Assembly (NCBI GenBank): GCA_004556255.1
Contig: SFHY01000001.1
Location: 1 to 42,000, forward strand
Direction of reading: 5' to 3'
DNA length: 42,000 nt
From: Lactobacillus delbrueckii
Lineage (GTDB): Bacteria > Bacillota > Bacilli > Lactobacillales > Lactobacillaceae
Part shown: in pieces, positions 23,692-31,483 of the stretch
Layout of the letters: every line of letters starts with the position of its first letter
Position numbering within the stretch: position 1 is the first letter of the stretch
The notes under the pieces: generated by a model
Database searches by the model: none
Seen by the model: the letters and a program-made list of their open reading frames with translations, nothing else
What the model was told of the DNA's origin: nothing
Translations under genes and position numbers: made by a program

Positions 23692-25661
23692 TGGCGAAAA
23701 TTCATGAACTTTCAGAAAATCTGACCAACCAGATCGCGGCCGGGGAAGTTATTGAGCGGCCGGCCAGCGTGGTCAAGGAACTGGTCGAAAACGCGATTGA
23801 TGCCCAGGCCAGCCGGATTAGGGTTGAAGTCCAGCATTCGGGCTTAAAGCAGATTTCTGTCCAAGACAACGGCAGCGGGATTGCCCCGGACCAGGTTGAC
23901 CTGGCCTTTATGCGGCACGCAACCAGCAAGATTCAAGATGAGCATGACTTGTTCAATATCGCGACCTTGGGCTTTAGAGGGGAAGCTTTGGCTTCCATCG
24001 CCGCCGTAGCCCATGTGGAAATTTTGACCTCAACTGACGGGCAGACAGCCACCCGGGCGGCTTTTGCCGGCGGGGTGAAAAAGTTCCAGGAAGATGCCGG
24101 CAGCGCCAAGGGGACCAAGATCACGGTCGGGGATATTTTTTACAATACTCCGGCCCGGCTGAAGTATCTGAAGAGCCCGAAGACTGAACTCTTGAAGATT
24201 GTGGATATTGTCAACCGGATTGCCCTGGGCCACCCGGAAATCAGCCTGACTTTGGCCAGTGACGGGAAAGTCTTGCTCAGAACGCCCGGCAACGGCAACT
24301 TAAAGCAGGACGTGGCCAATATTTACGGCCGCAAAGTCGCCGAAAAAATGCTGACGGTGGAAAATGAGGACCCGGACTTTACCCTCTATGGCCTGGTGTC
24401 AGAAGCAAACTTGACCCGGTCATCCCGCAATTTTATCTCGATTTTGCTCAATGGCCGCTACATCAAAAACTACCAGCTCTCCAGTGCCCTTTTGGACGGC
24501 TACGGGAATAAATTAGGGGGCAAGTACCCGATCGCGGTTTTGGCGATTGAGGCGGACCCGCTTTTGGTCGATGTCAACGTTCACCCGACTAAGGAAGAAG
24601 TCCGCCTGTCCAAGGAAAAAGAGCTCAGCCGCTTGATCACCAGTGCCGTGACTGAGGCTTTAATGGATGAGGACGAGGCCAGCCCGCTTTTTCAGCTGAC
24701 TCCTTTTAAAGACAAGACCCAGCTGGACCAATTGGAATTCAACCTAAAGCCAAACGTGGTCGATACCCGCAGGCCAGACGACTTCCAGCTGGAAGTCTCC
24801 CAGGTGGCTGAGCCGGAAAGCAAAACAGATATAACTAATAAAAAAGAAACAGAGACAAAAGAGACAAAAGAAAAAGCAGAGAAGAAAGAAAATAAACAAG
24901 AAGAGAAAGAAAAAACTTCTGCTCCGGAATACGTGGACTTAAACCAGGTCAGAGAAGATGACCAGTACGTTTTAACCAAGACCTGGGACCAGCATGTCCA
25001 AGAACAGACCGCCCTGCCGCCTTTTGTGGGCGGAGAGGAAAAAAGTGCCAGCCCGGTTATTTCAAAAGGCGACCAGCTTTTAAGGCAGCACCTGCCAGCT
25101 CTCCGCCTTTTGGGCCAGATGGGGGGATATCTCCTAGCTGAACACGGGGGCGACCTTTACTTGGTTGATCAGGTGGCGGCCAGAAGACGGCTGGAGTACG
25201 ACCAGATTTTAGCCAGCCTGGAAAAAGACGAGAACTACCAGCAAGGCTTGCTTGAGCCTTTGGTCTTTGACTTCAGCGTCTATGACTACCAGAAATTAAA
25301 AGACCAGCTGCCCCTTTTGCGCCAGCTGGGCCTGGAGATGGAAGACTTTGGCCAAAACACTCTCTTGATGCACTCTTACCCAACCTGGCTGAAAGGGGAA
25401 GTCACCGTACAGGTAAGGGAGCTCTTGGACCAGCTCTTGTCCAGCCGGGAAAGCGATGGAAAAAGTCTCTTGAAGCTGGTGGCGGCTAAGGCGGCGGAAA
25501 GCAATGTTTCCCGCCGGGTCAATTTAACCGGCGCTGAAGCAGCCGACCTGCTGCTCCGTTTGCAGACGGCCAGCGACCCTTACCGGGATGCCAGCGGCCA
25601 GGTCGCCGTCGTCCGCTTGAGCCAGAATGATTTAAGCAAGCTTTTTAAGAAAGGGAAGTGA
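23691..25661 (+). CDS. mutL: Mismatch repair protein MutL with degenerate endonuclease motifs
   Basis: The 656-residue MutL keeps a standard GHKL ATPase (ENAIDA near residue 36, FRGEALASI near 98, and the NPTKEE-type VHPTKEEVR near 305). The linker at about residues 380-412 is Lys/Glu-rich and coded by A-rich DNA. The C-terminal zinc endonuclease motifs of Firmicutes MutL are altered: DQHA-xx-E-x4-E is DQVA-RR-R-LEY-D at 493-504; the ACK-type motif reads AAKAAES at 598-604; CPHGRP reads DASGQV at 633-638. The domain fold and its ending LSKLFKK remain. So a full-length but probably nick-deficient MutL is inferred. It shares one base with the mutS stop. Confidence 0.93.
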   Translation: MAKIHELSENLTNQIAAGEVIERPASVVKELVENAIDAQASRIRVEVQHSGLKQISVQDNGSGIAPDQVDLAFMRHATSKIQDEHDLFNIATLGFRGEALASIAAVAHVEILTSTDGQTATRAAFAGGVKKFQEDAGSAKGTKITVGDIFYNTPARLKYLKSPKTELLKIVDIVNRIALGHPEISLTLASDGKVLLRTPGNGNLKQDVANIYGRKVAEKMLTVENEDPDFTLYGLVSEANLTRSSRNFISILLNGRYIKNYQLSSALLDGYGNKLGGKYPIAVLAIEADPLLVDVNVHPTKEEVRLSKEKELSRLITSAVTEALMDEDEASPLFQLTPFKDKTQLDQLEFNLKPNVVDTRRPDDFQLEVSQVAEPESKTDITNKKETETKETKEKAEKKENKQEEKEKTSAPEYVDLNQVREDDQYVLTKTWDQHVQEQTALPPFVGGEEKSASPVISKGDQLLRQHLPALRLLGQMGGYLLAEHGGDLYLVDQVAARRRLEYDQILASLEKDENYQQGLLEPLVFDFSVYDYQKLKDQLPLLRQLGLEMEDFGQNTLLMHSYPTWLKGEVTVQVRELLDQLLSSRESDGKSLLKLVAAKAAESNVSRRVNLTGAEAADLLLRLQTASDPYRDASGQVAVVRLSQNDLSKLFKKGK

Positions 25662-25670
25662 CAAAGTTAG

Positions 25671-26264
25671 ATGTACGAGTATTTTGAGGGCACCATTACC
25701 GTGGTTAATCCGGCCTATGTCGTCATTGAAGTGGCCGGGATCGGCTACCGGATCCTGACCCCGACCCCTTATGCCTACAAAGAGGGGGACAAGGCCCGGA
25801 TCTACGTTGAACAGGTCGTCCGGGAAAACGGGATGACCCTCTATGGCTTCAAGAGCCAGCAAGACAAGGGCCTCTTCAACAAGCTTAATGAAGTCTCCGG
25901 GATCGGTCCCAAGTCTGCCCTGGCCATCATGGCCGCTGAAGACAATGGGGCGCTGGCTTCCGCCATTGAAAGCGGCGAAGTTTCCTACCTGACCCGTTTC
26001 CCGGGGATCGGCAAGAAGACGGCATCCCAGATCGTCCTGGACTTGCGGGGGAAGATGGGCAACTATGTGGCTGAAAACCTCTTTACCGAAGACGAACCTG
26101 TCAAAAGTACTTCCCCGGCCCTGGAAGACGCCCTCCTGGCCCTTGGGGCTTTGGGCTACAGCCAAAAGGAAGTTGACCGGATCAAGCCAAAACTGGAGAA
26201 ACTGCCGGAAATGTCCGCTGACGAATACATCAAGCAGGGCTTGGGCTTTTTGCTGAAGAAATAG
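25671..26264 (+). CDS. ruvA: Holliday junction branch migration protein RuvA
   Basis: RuvA tetramers hold four-way junctions and load RuvB. The 197-residue protein begins MYEYFEGTITVV (OB fold) and has two helix-hairpin-helix motifs (NEVSGIGPKSALAIM about residue 72; RFPGIGKKTASQIV about 108). The C-terminal RuvB-contact domain (PALEDALLALGALGYSQKEV) follows a short linker. Gap to ruvB is 13 bases. Confidence 0.96.
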   Translation: MYEYFEGTITVVNPAYVVIEVAGIGYRILTPTPYAYKEGDKARIYVEQVVRENGMTLYGFKSQQDKGLFNKLNEVSGIGPKSALAIMAAEDNGALASAIESGEVSYLTRFPGIGKKTASQIVLDLRGKMGNYVAENLFTEDEPVKSTSPALEDALLALGALGYSQKEVDRIKPKLEKLPEMSADEYIKQGLGFLLKK

Positions 26265-26277
26265 GGGGTAAAGGAAG

Positions 26278-27288
26278 ATGACGGAAGAACATTTGACCAG
26301 CCAGGAAGCCGCCGAAGGCGAGGAAGCGGTAGAACTGTCCTTACGGCCCCAGCTGCTCAGCCAGTATATCGGGCAAGGGTATGTCAAAAAAGACATGGAA
26401 GTCTACATCCAGGCCGCCCGCCAGCGTGACGAGGCCCTGGACCATGTCCTCCTTTATGGCCCGCCAGGTTTGGGTAAAACCACCCTGGCTTTTGTCATTG
26501 CCAATGAATTGGGCGTCAATTTAAAAAGCACCAGCGGTCCGGCCATCGAGCGGGCCGGGGACCTGGTGGCTCTTTTAACCGATCTTGAGCCTGGGGATGT
26601 TTTGTTTATCGACGAAATCCACCGCCTGGCCAAGCCGGTTGAAGAAGTTCTCTACTCAGCCATGGAAGACTTTTACATCGATATCGTGGTTGGGGAAGGG
26701 CAGACGACTCATGCCATCCACCTGCCCCTGCCGCCTTTTACCTTGATCGGGGCAACCACCCTGGCCGGGCAGTTGTCGGCGCCTCTGCGCGACCGCTTCG
26801 GGATCGTTGAGCACATGCAGTACTACCAGGTCGAAGACTTGGAAAAAATCATCCTCCGCTCAAGCGAGGTCTTCCACACCAAGATTTCCCCGCAAGCTGC
26901 CCATGAACTGGCCCGCCGGTCCCGGGGAACGCCCCGGGTGGCCAACCGCCTTTTAAAGCGGGTGCGGGACTTTGCGGAAGTCAAGGGAGAAAAAGAAATC
27001 TCCCTGGAAACCACGGCCATGGCCTTAAAGCAGCTGCAAGTTGACAGTGCTGGTTTGGATCAAACAGACCGCAAGCTGCTGAGAACCATGATTTTGAGCT
27101 ATGGGGGCGGCCCGGTCGGGATCCGGACCCTGGCTTCCAATATCGGGGAAGACCGGGAGACGATTGAGTCCCTGTATGAGCCATATCTTTTGCAAAATGG
27201 CTTTATCGTCATGACCCCAAGGGGGCGGGTAGTAACCCAGAAGGCCTACCAGCAGCTGAATTTGCCCCTGCCCGGTGAGGAAGAATAG
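26278..27288 (+). CDS. ruvB: Holliday junction helicase RuvB
   Basis: RuvB is the hexameric AAA+ motor of branch migration. The 336 residues include Walker A GPPGLGKTT (61-69), Walker B LFIDEIHRL, the DRFG arginine-finger region and a C-terminal winged helix. The GGGGTAAAGGAAG upstream gives the RBS. In Bacillus ruvB is followed by queA and tgt before yajC; those are absent here. Confidence 0.97.
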   Translation: MTEEHLTSQEAAEGEEAVELSLRPQLLSQYIGQGYVKKDMEVYIQAARQRDEALDHVLLYGPPGLGKTTLAFVIANELGVNLKSTSGPAIERAGDLVALLTDLEPGDVLFIDEIHRLAKPVEEVLYSAMEDFYIDIVVGEGQTTHAIHLPLPPFTLIGATTLAGQLSAPLRDRFGIVEHMQYYQVEDLEKIILRSSEVFHTKISPQAAHELARRSRGTPRVANRLLKRVRDFAEVKGEKEISLETTAMALKQLQVDSAGLDQTDRKLLRTMILSYGGGPVGIRTLASNIGEDRETIESLYEPYLLQNGFIVMTPRGRVVTQKAYQQLNLPLPGEEE

Positions 27289-27308
27289 CAAAAAGATCTG
27301 GTTTACAG

Positions 27309-27314
27309 TATAAT
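27309..27314 (+). promoter_or_regulatory. -10 box of the yajC promoter
   Basis: TATAAT with a poor -35 (TAGCAA at 27286-27291, 17-base spacing). It overlaps the region just after the ruvB stop. Confidence 0.45.
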
Positions 27315-27327
27315 GTTCGTTAAAGCC

Positions 27328-27345
27328 TTTTGGCATCTGCCAAAA
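27328..27345. repeat. Perfect hairpin in the yajC leader
   Basis: TTTTGGC (27328-27334) and GCCAAAA (27339-27345) flank ATCT. No T-run follows, so it is not a terminator. It may be an operator or an mRNA structure close to the RBS. Confidence 0.5.
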
Positions 27346-27376
27346 AGCGGCAAATAAATTTTATGAGGTGGATAAT

Positions 27377-27805
27377 TTGAATACTTTTGCATTAGCCGCA
27401 GCCAACAATGGTGCTGGTAGCAGCATCTTTATGCTGGTTATGCTGGCCGTTTTGTTTGGTTTTACTTACTTTACCATGATCAAGCCGCAAAAGAAGCAGC
27501 AACAGCAGCGCCAGGAAATGATGAATCAGCTCAAGAAGGGCGACAGCGTGGAAATGGTCGACGGCCTGCGCGGCAAGATCGACTCAATCAACGACGCCGA
27601 CAAGACTATCGTCTTGGACGCTGACGGTATTTACCTGACCTTCTCCAGACTGGCAGTCAGAACTGTTTTGAAGCAAGCTGACGCCGCAGAAGCAACTGAA
27701 GAAGCAAAGCCAGCAGAAGCAAAGGAAGAAGAAAAGACTTCCGCAGCTGAAGAAGCTAAGACTGAATCTCCAGCAGAAGACAAGGCTGAAGACAGCCAAG
27801 AATAA
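27377..27805 (+). CDS. yajC: Preprotein translocase subunit YajC
   Basis: YajC associates with SecDF in the membrane. The 142-residue protein has one transmembrane segment (SSIFMLVMLAVLFGFTYFTM) followed by the family hallmark KPQKKQQQQRQEMM and MVDGLRGKI. The tail from about residue 98 is Glu/Ala/Lys-rich and probably disordered. I prefer the TTG start at 27377, which is 6 bases after GAGGTG, to the in-frame GTG at 27368, which is part of that Shine-Dalgarno sequence. Confidence 0.88.
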   Translation: MNTFALAAANNGAGSSIFMLVMLAVLFGFTYFTMIKPQKKQQQQRQEMMNQLKKGDSVEMVDGLRGKIDSINDADKTIVLDADGIYLTFSRLAVRTVLKQADAAEATEEAKPAEAKEEEKTSAAEEAKTESPAEDKAEDSQE

Positions 27806-27811
27806 ACGAAC

Positions 27812-27835
27812 AAAACGTTCCTTCGGGGACGTTTT
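27812..27835 (+). terminator. Terminator after yajC
   Basis: AAAACGTTCC (27812-27821) pairs with GGGACGTTTT (27826-27835) around a TTCG tetraloop, with further T bases after it. Confidence 0.85.
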
Positions 27836-27839
27836 TGTT

Positions 27840-27866
27840 TTGCCTGCGCCGATAAATTGCTAAAAT
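27840..27866 (+). promoter_or_regulatory. Promoter of zwf-dinB
   Basis: -10 TAAAAT (27861-27866) with extended TG-C before it. -35 TTGCCT (27840-27845) is spaced 15 bases, shorter than ideal; TTTTGC two bases upstream would give 17. Confidence 0.5.
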
Positions 27867-27897
27867 AGTTAGTAGTTGATTTTTTTGAGGTACTATA

Positions 27898-29346
27898 ATG
27901 AACAATATTCCAACAGTAATGATCCTTTTCGGCGGCAGCGGCGACCTGGCCCACCGCAAGATCTATCCGGCCCTCTTCAATCTCTACCGCCGGAATGTCA
28001 TTCATGACAATTTTGCCGTTATCGGCACAGCCCGGCGGCCATGGTCGCATGAATACCTGCGCGAGCAGGTGGCCCAAGCTGTCCATGAAAGCTGGGAAGA
28101 GGTCGACGAAGCACAGCTGACGGAATTTGCCAGCCATTTTTACTACCAGTCCCACGACGTAACCAACGTTGAACACTATGTGACTTTGAAGCAATTGGCC
28201 CAGGAACTGGACGAGCACTATGAATGCGGCGGCAACCGCATCTTCTACATGGCCATGGCCCCAAGCTTCTTTGGGACGATCGCCGAACACATTGCCGACC
28301 AGCATTTGACCGGGACCGGCTTTAACCGCCTGGTGGTTGAAAAGCCATTCGGGACTGACCTGGCCAGCGCGGAAGTCTTGAACCAGCAGATCCGCGGCTC
28401 CTTTAACGAAGACCAGGTCTTCCGGATTGACCACTACCTGGGTAAGGAAATGGTGCAGAATATCCTGCCCCTGCGCTTTGGCAACTCCTTGCTTAAGCGG
28501 ATTTGGAACGCCGACGCGGTTAAAAATGTCCAGGTTACCCTGGCTGAACGGCTGGGCGTTGAAGCCCGGGGCGGCTACTATGACAACTCCGGTGCCCTGC
28601 GGGACATGGTTCAGAACCACATCATGCAGATCATCACCCTTTTGGCCATGCCAGAGCCGAAAGACTTGTCTGACAAGGCCATCCACGCGGCAAAAGAAGA
28701 ACTTTTGGCATCTTTAGTTATCCCAGATGAAAAAGCCGTCAGCGAAAACATCATCCGCGGTCAGTATCTAGGAACGGAAACCACTTTTGAATACGTCAAG
28801 GAGCCGAACGTGGCGGAAGATTCCAAGACTGAAACCTACGTGGCTGGCCGTTTGGAATTTAGCAAGGGGCCTTTGGCCGGCGTGCCGGTTTACTTCAGAA
28901 CGGGCAAGGAAATGCGGGAAAAGAAGACCCGGGTGGACGTAGTCTTTAAGGATGAAGCTGGCCTGTATGGCGATAAGGCTAAGACTAACGTGCTGACCAT
29001 TGAGATTGACCCGGTCAACCAGGTCTACTTCCGCTTAAACGGCAAGACTGTCGCCGGCGGTGACCTCCGCCTTGAAAGATTCCGCTACCGCTACAGCGAA
29101 GATGAACAAGCTGAAGTACCAGATGGCTATGAACGCTTGATCCACGACGTCTTTGTCAATGACTCCACCAACTTTACCAAGTGGGAAGAACTGAAGCAGT
29201 ATTGGAGATTCGTGGACGCGGTTGAAGCTGCCTGGCAAAAGGCAAACGCCGCGGGCGAAAAGCCGGTCAAGTACCGCCCTTACTGCATGGGGCCGGATAC
29301 TAGCAAGATCTTCGCGGATCCTGAGGATGGCTGGATTTACAAGTAA
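27898..29346 (+). CDS. zwf: Glucose-6-phosphate 1-dehydrogenase
   Basis: Zwf oxidises glucose 6-phosphate to 6-phosphogluconolactone, giving NADPH. The 482-residue protein has the cofactor motif GGSGDLAHRK (residues 12-21) and the active-site RIDHYLGK (R176-K183, with catalytic His in the DHY context). In a homofermentative lactobacillus its likely roles are NADPH and pentose supply. The stop overlaps the dinB ATG, an unusual pairing with an error-prone polymerase. Confidence 0.96.
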   Translation: MNNIPTVMILFGGSGDLAHRKIYPALFNLYRRNVIHDNFAVIGTARRPWSHEYLREQVAQAVHESWEEVDEAQLTEFASHFYYQSHDVTNVEHYVTLKQLAQELDEHYECGGNRIFYMAMAPSFFGTIAEHIADQHLTGTGFNRLVVEKPFGTDLASAEVLNQQIRGSFNEDQVFRIDHYLGKEMVQNILPLRFGNSLLKRIWNADAVKNVQVTLAERLGVEARGGYYDNSGALRDMVQNHIMQIITLLAMPEPKDLSDKAIHAAKEELLASLVIPDEKAVSENIIRGQYLGTETTFEYVKEPNVAEDSKTETYVAGRLEFSKGPLAGVPVYFRTGKEMREKKTRVDVVFKDEAGLYGDKAKTNVLTIEIDPVNQVYFRLNGKTVAGGDLRLERFRYRYSEDEQAEVPDGYERLIHDVFVNDSTNFTKWEELKQYWRFVDAVEAAWQKANAAGEKPVKYRPYCMGPDTSKIFADPEDGWIYK

Positions 29347-30461
29347 TGGCCGATATTGACCTTTTGCCCAGGAACGATTTTTCCCGCCGGATCATCCACC
29401 TGGATATGGACGCCTTCTACGCTTCAGTTGAGATGCGGGACCGGCCGGAATTGGCGAATAAGGCAGTCGTGATTGCCCGGGACCCCCGGAAAACAGGCGG
29501 CCACGGCGTGATCGCCACCGCCAACTACCGGGCCAGAAAGTACGGGGTCGGGTCAGCCATGGCGGCCGCCCAAGCCGTCAAGCTGATTCCAGCTGAAGAA
29601 TTGGTTTTCGTTGAACCAGATTTTGAAAAGTACCACCGGGTTTCCGGGCAAGTGCATGACTTGATGCATGAACTGACCGACCAGATCGAAAGCGTGGCGC
29701 TAGACGAAGCATATATGGACGTGACCCGAAGCAAGATCCCCGGCAAAAGCGCCCTGGAGCTGGCCAGCTATTTGCAAGAGCAGATCTTCCGCCAGCTGCA
29801 CTTGACCTCATCTTTCGGGGTCAGCTACAACAAGTTTTTGGCCAAGATGGGGTCAGAATACGCCAAGCCTTTTGGCCGCAGCTATATTGCCCCGGACCGG
29901 GCCCAGGACTTTTTAGACAGGCAGGAGATCAAGAGATTCCCCGGCATCGGCAAGAAGACCCAGGAGCGGCTGAAAGAAGCAGGCGTTTTGACCGGCCGTG
30001 ACATCAGAAATTATGGGCTCAGCCGCCTTTTAAAAGACTATAAGAAGTCCGGCTACTACATGGCCCTGCATGCTTACGGCATCGACTTAAGCCCCGTCCA
30101 AGCCTCCAGGCAGCGCAAGTCCCTGGGCAAGGAGCGGACTTTTGAGCCGGTTATCTATGACCAGGACCGGGCTGAGGCCTACTTAAAAGACTTCAGCCAG
30201 ACGGTGGCGGCTGAACTAAAGGAGAGAAATCTTTTAGCCCGGGTGGTCGTTTTGAAGGTCCGCGACCGCAATTTCAAGACTATCACCCGCCGGCAGAAGG
30301 TCCAGCCGACCTGTGACCCGGAAGTCTTTTATCAGCTGGCCAAGGAGCTCTTGGGCAGGGAACCGGAATTCCTGGCTGAGGGCATTCGCCTCTTGGGCCT
30401 GTCCGCCGGCGAACTTGAAGAAAAACATTATCAGGAAATCAGTCTTTTTGCAGATGAATAG
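29346..30461 (+). CDS. dinB: DNA polymerase IV
   Basis: A Y-family translesion polymerase of 371 residues. Catalytic acids are in HLDMDAFYASVE (D20, D22) and LDEAYMD (D120, E121). RFPGIGKKTQERL is the helix-hairpin-helix of the thumb. The last ten residues contain QEISLF (363-368), a beta-clamp binding motif. It is translationally coupled to zwf through TAATG. No LexA-type operator lies directly upstream. Confidence 0.95.
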   Translation: MADIDLLPRNDFSRRIIHLDMDAFYASVEMRDRPELANKAVVIARDPRKTGGHGVIATANYRARKYGVGSAMAAAQAVKLIPAEELVFVEPDFEKYHRVSGQVHDLMHELTDQIESVALDEAYMDVTRSKIPGKSALELASYLQEQIFRQLHLTSSFGVSYNKFLAKMGSEYAKPFGRSYIAPDRAQDFLDRQEIKRFPGIGKKTQERLKEAGVLTGRDIRNYGLSRLLKDYKKSGYYMALHAYGIDLSPVQASRQRKSLGKERTFEPVIYDQDRAEAYLKDFSQTVAAELKERNLLARVVVLKVRDRNFKTITRRQKVQPTCDPEVFYQLAKELLGREPEFLAEGIRLLGLSAGELEEKHYQEISLFADE

Positions 30462-30478
30462 CTAAAAGGCTGGTTTTT

Positions 30479-30487
30479 TGCTAAAAT
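30479..30487 (+). promoter_or_regulatory. Extended -10 promoter element for nrnA
   Basis: TG-C-TAAAAT lies 36 bases before the nrnA start, with no convincing -35. Confidence 0.45.
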
Positions 30488-30523
30488 AAAATTTTGAACT
30501 CATAAGGCAGAAAGGATCCCGCG

Positions 30524-31483
30524 ATGAACACTTTTGACGAAATTTTCAGTAAGATTAAGCAATATCCAACCATCATCCTCCACCGGCACACCAATCCCGA
30601 CCCGGACGCTATCGGCTCCCAGGCCGCTTTAGCTAAAAGCCTGCGCCTGCAGTTCCCGGACAAGAAGATTCTCTGCACCGGGGAAAATGACGTCGGTGAT
30701 CTGGACTGGATCAACACCATGGACGAAGTCAAGGATGAAGACTACCAAGGCGCCCTGGTGATCACGACTGACACGGCCAACACGCCGCGGATCTCTGACC
30801 AGCGCTACCGGCTGGGGGACTACCTAATCAAGATTGACCACCACCCGGACGTTGACCCATACGCTGACATGTCTTACGTTGACTCAAAAGCCGCTGCTGC
30901 CTGTGAAATTATCGCTGACTTTATCGAAGCAGAAGGCCTGCCCCTTAACCAGGAAATCGCCCTGGCCCTCTACGCCGGTATTATCGGCGACACTGGCCGC
31001 TTCATGTACGACGCGACCAGCGCTCACACCTTTGAAGTAGTATCCCGCTTGATGGAGACGGGGATCGACATCTCCCAAATCGCTAGAAATGAAAGTGAAG
31101 TTACCTTCCAGCAGGCCAAGCTGCAAAGCCTGGCCCTGGAGAAAATGCAGCTGGACGAAAGCGGCCTGGTCGCTATCGCCGTAATTAGCCAGGCTGACTT
31201 AAAGGAATTGGGCGTTACCCAGCCGCAAGCTTCAGTCACTGTTTCAACCCCGGGCCGGATCAAGGGGATCCTGACCTGGCTGGTCATCGTGGAAAAAGAA
31301 GACGGCACTTACCGGGTTCACTACCGGTCAAAGGGTCCGCACATCCACAAGCTGGCTGAAGCCCACGACGGTGGCGGCCATGAATTAGCCTCTGGAGCAA
31401 CGGCCCATGACCGGGCGGAAATTGACCAGATTTTCCAAGAATTAGTTGAAGTAACCAAGAAATACAAGGAAGACCATGAATAA
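30524..31483 (+). CDS. nrnA: DHH-family oligoribonuclease / pAp phosphatase NrnA
   Basis: NrnA degrades short oligoribonucleotides and dephosphorylates pAp. The 319-residue protein has RHTNPDPDAIGS (21-32), TTDTANTPR, the DHH motif (D105-H106-H107) and the DHHA1 glycine loop in DGGGHELASGA near the C-terminus. Its end overlaps the helicase start by 8 bases, so both RNA-turnover genes are probably coupled. Confidence 0.93.
   Translation: MNTFDEIFSKIKQYPTIILHRHTNPDPDAIGSQAALAKSLRLQFPDKKILCTGENDVGDLDWINTMDEVKDEDYQGALVITTDTANTPRISDQRYRLGDYLIKIDHHPDVDPYADMSYVDSKAAAACEIIADFIEAEGLPLNQEIALALYAGIIGDTGRFMYDATSAHTFEVVSRLMETGIDISQIARNESEVTFQQAKLQSLALEKMQLDESGLVAIAVISQADLKELGVTQPQASVTVSTPGRIKGILTWLVIVEKEDGTYRVHYRSKGPHIHKLAEAHDGGGHELASGATAHDRAEIDQIFQELVEVTKKYKEDHE

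Noticed and set aside
25632..26396. A 254-codon minus-strand frame opposite ruvA
   Set aside because: ruvA has complete family motifs on the plus strand; the antisense frame resembles nothing I recognise.
27631..28686. A 351-codon open frame on the minus strand across yajC and zwf
   Set aside because: It lies opposite two clearly real genes, has no family features or RBS and arises from GC-rich third positions that suppress stops on the opposite strand.
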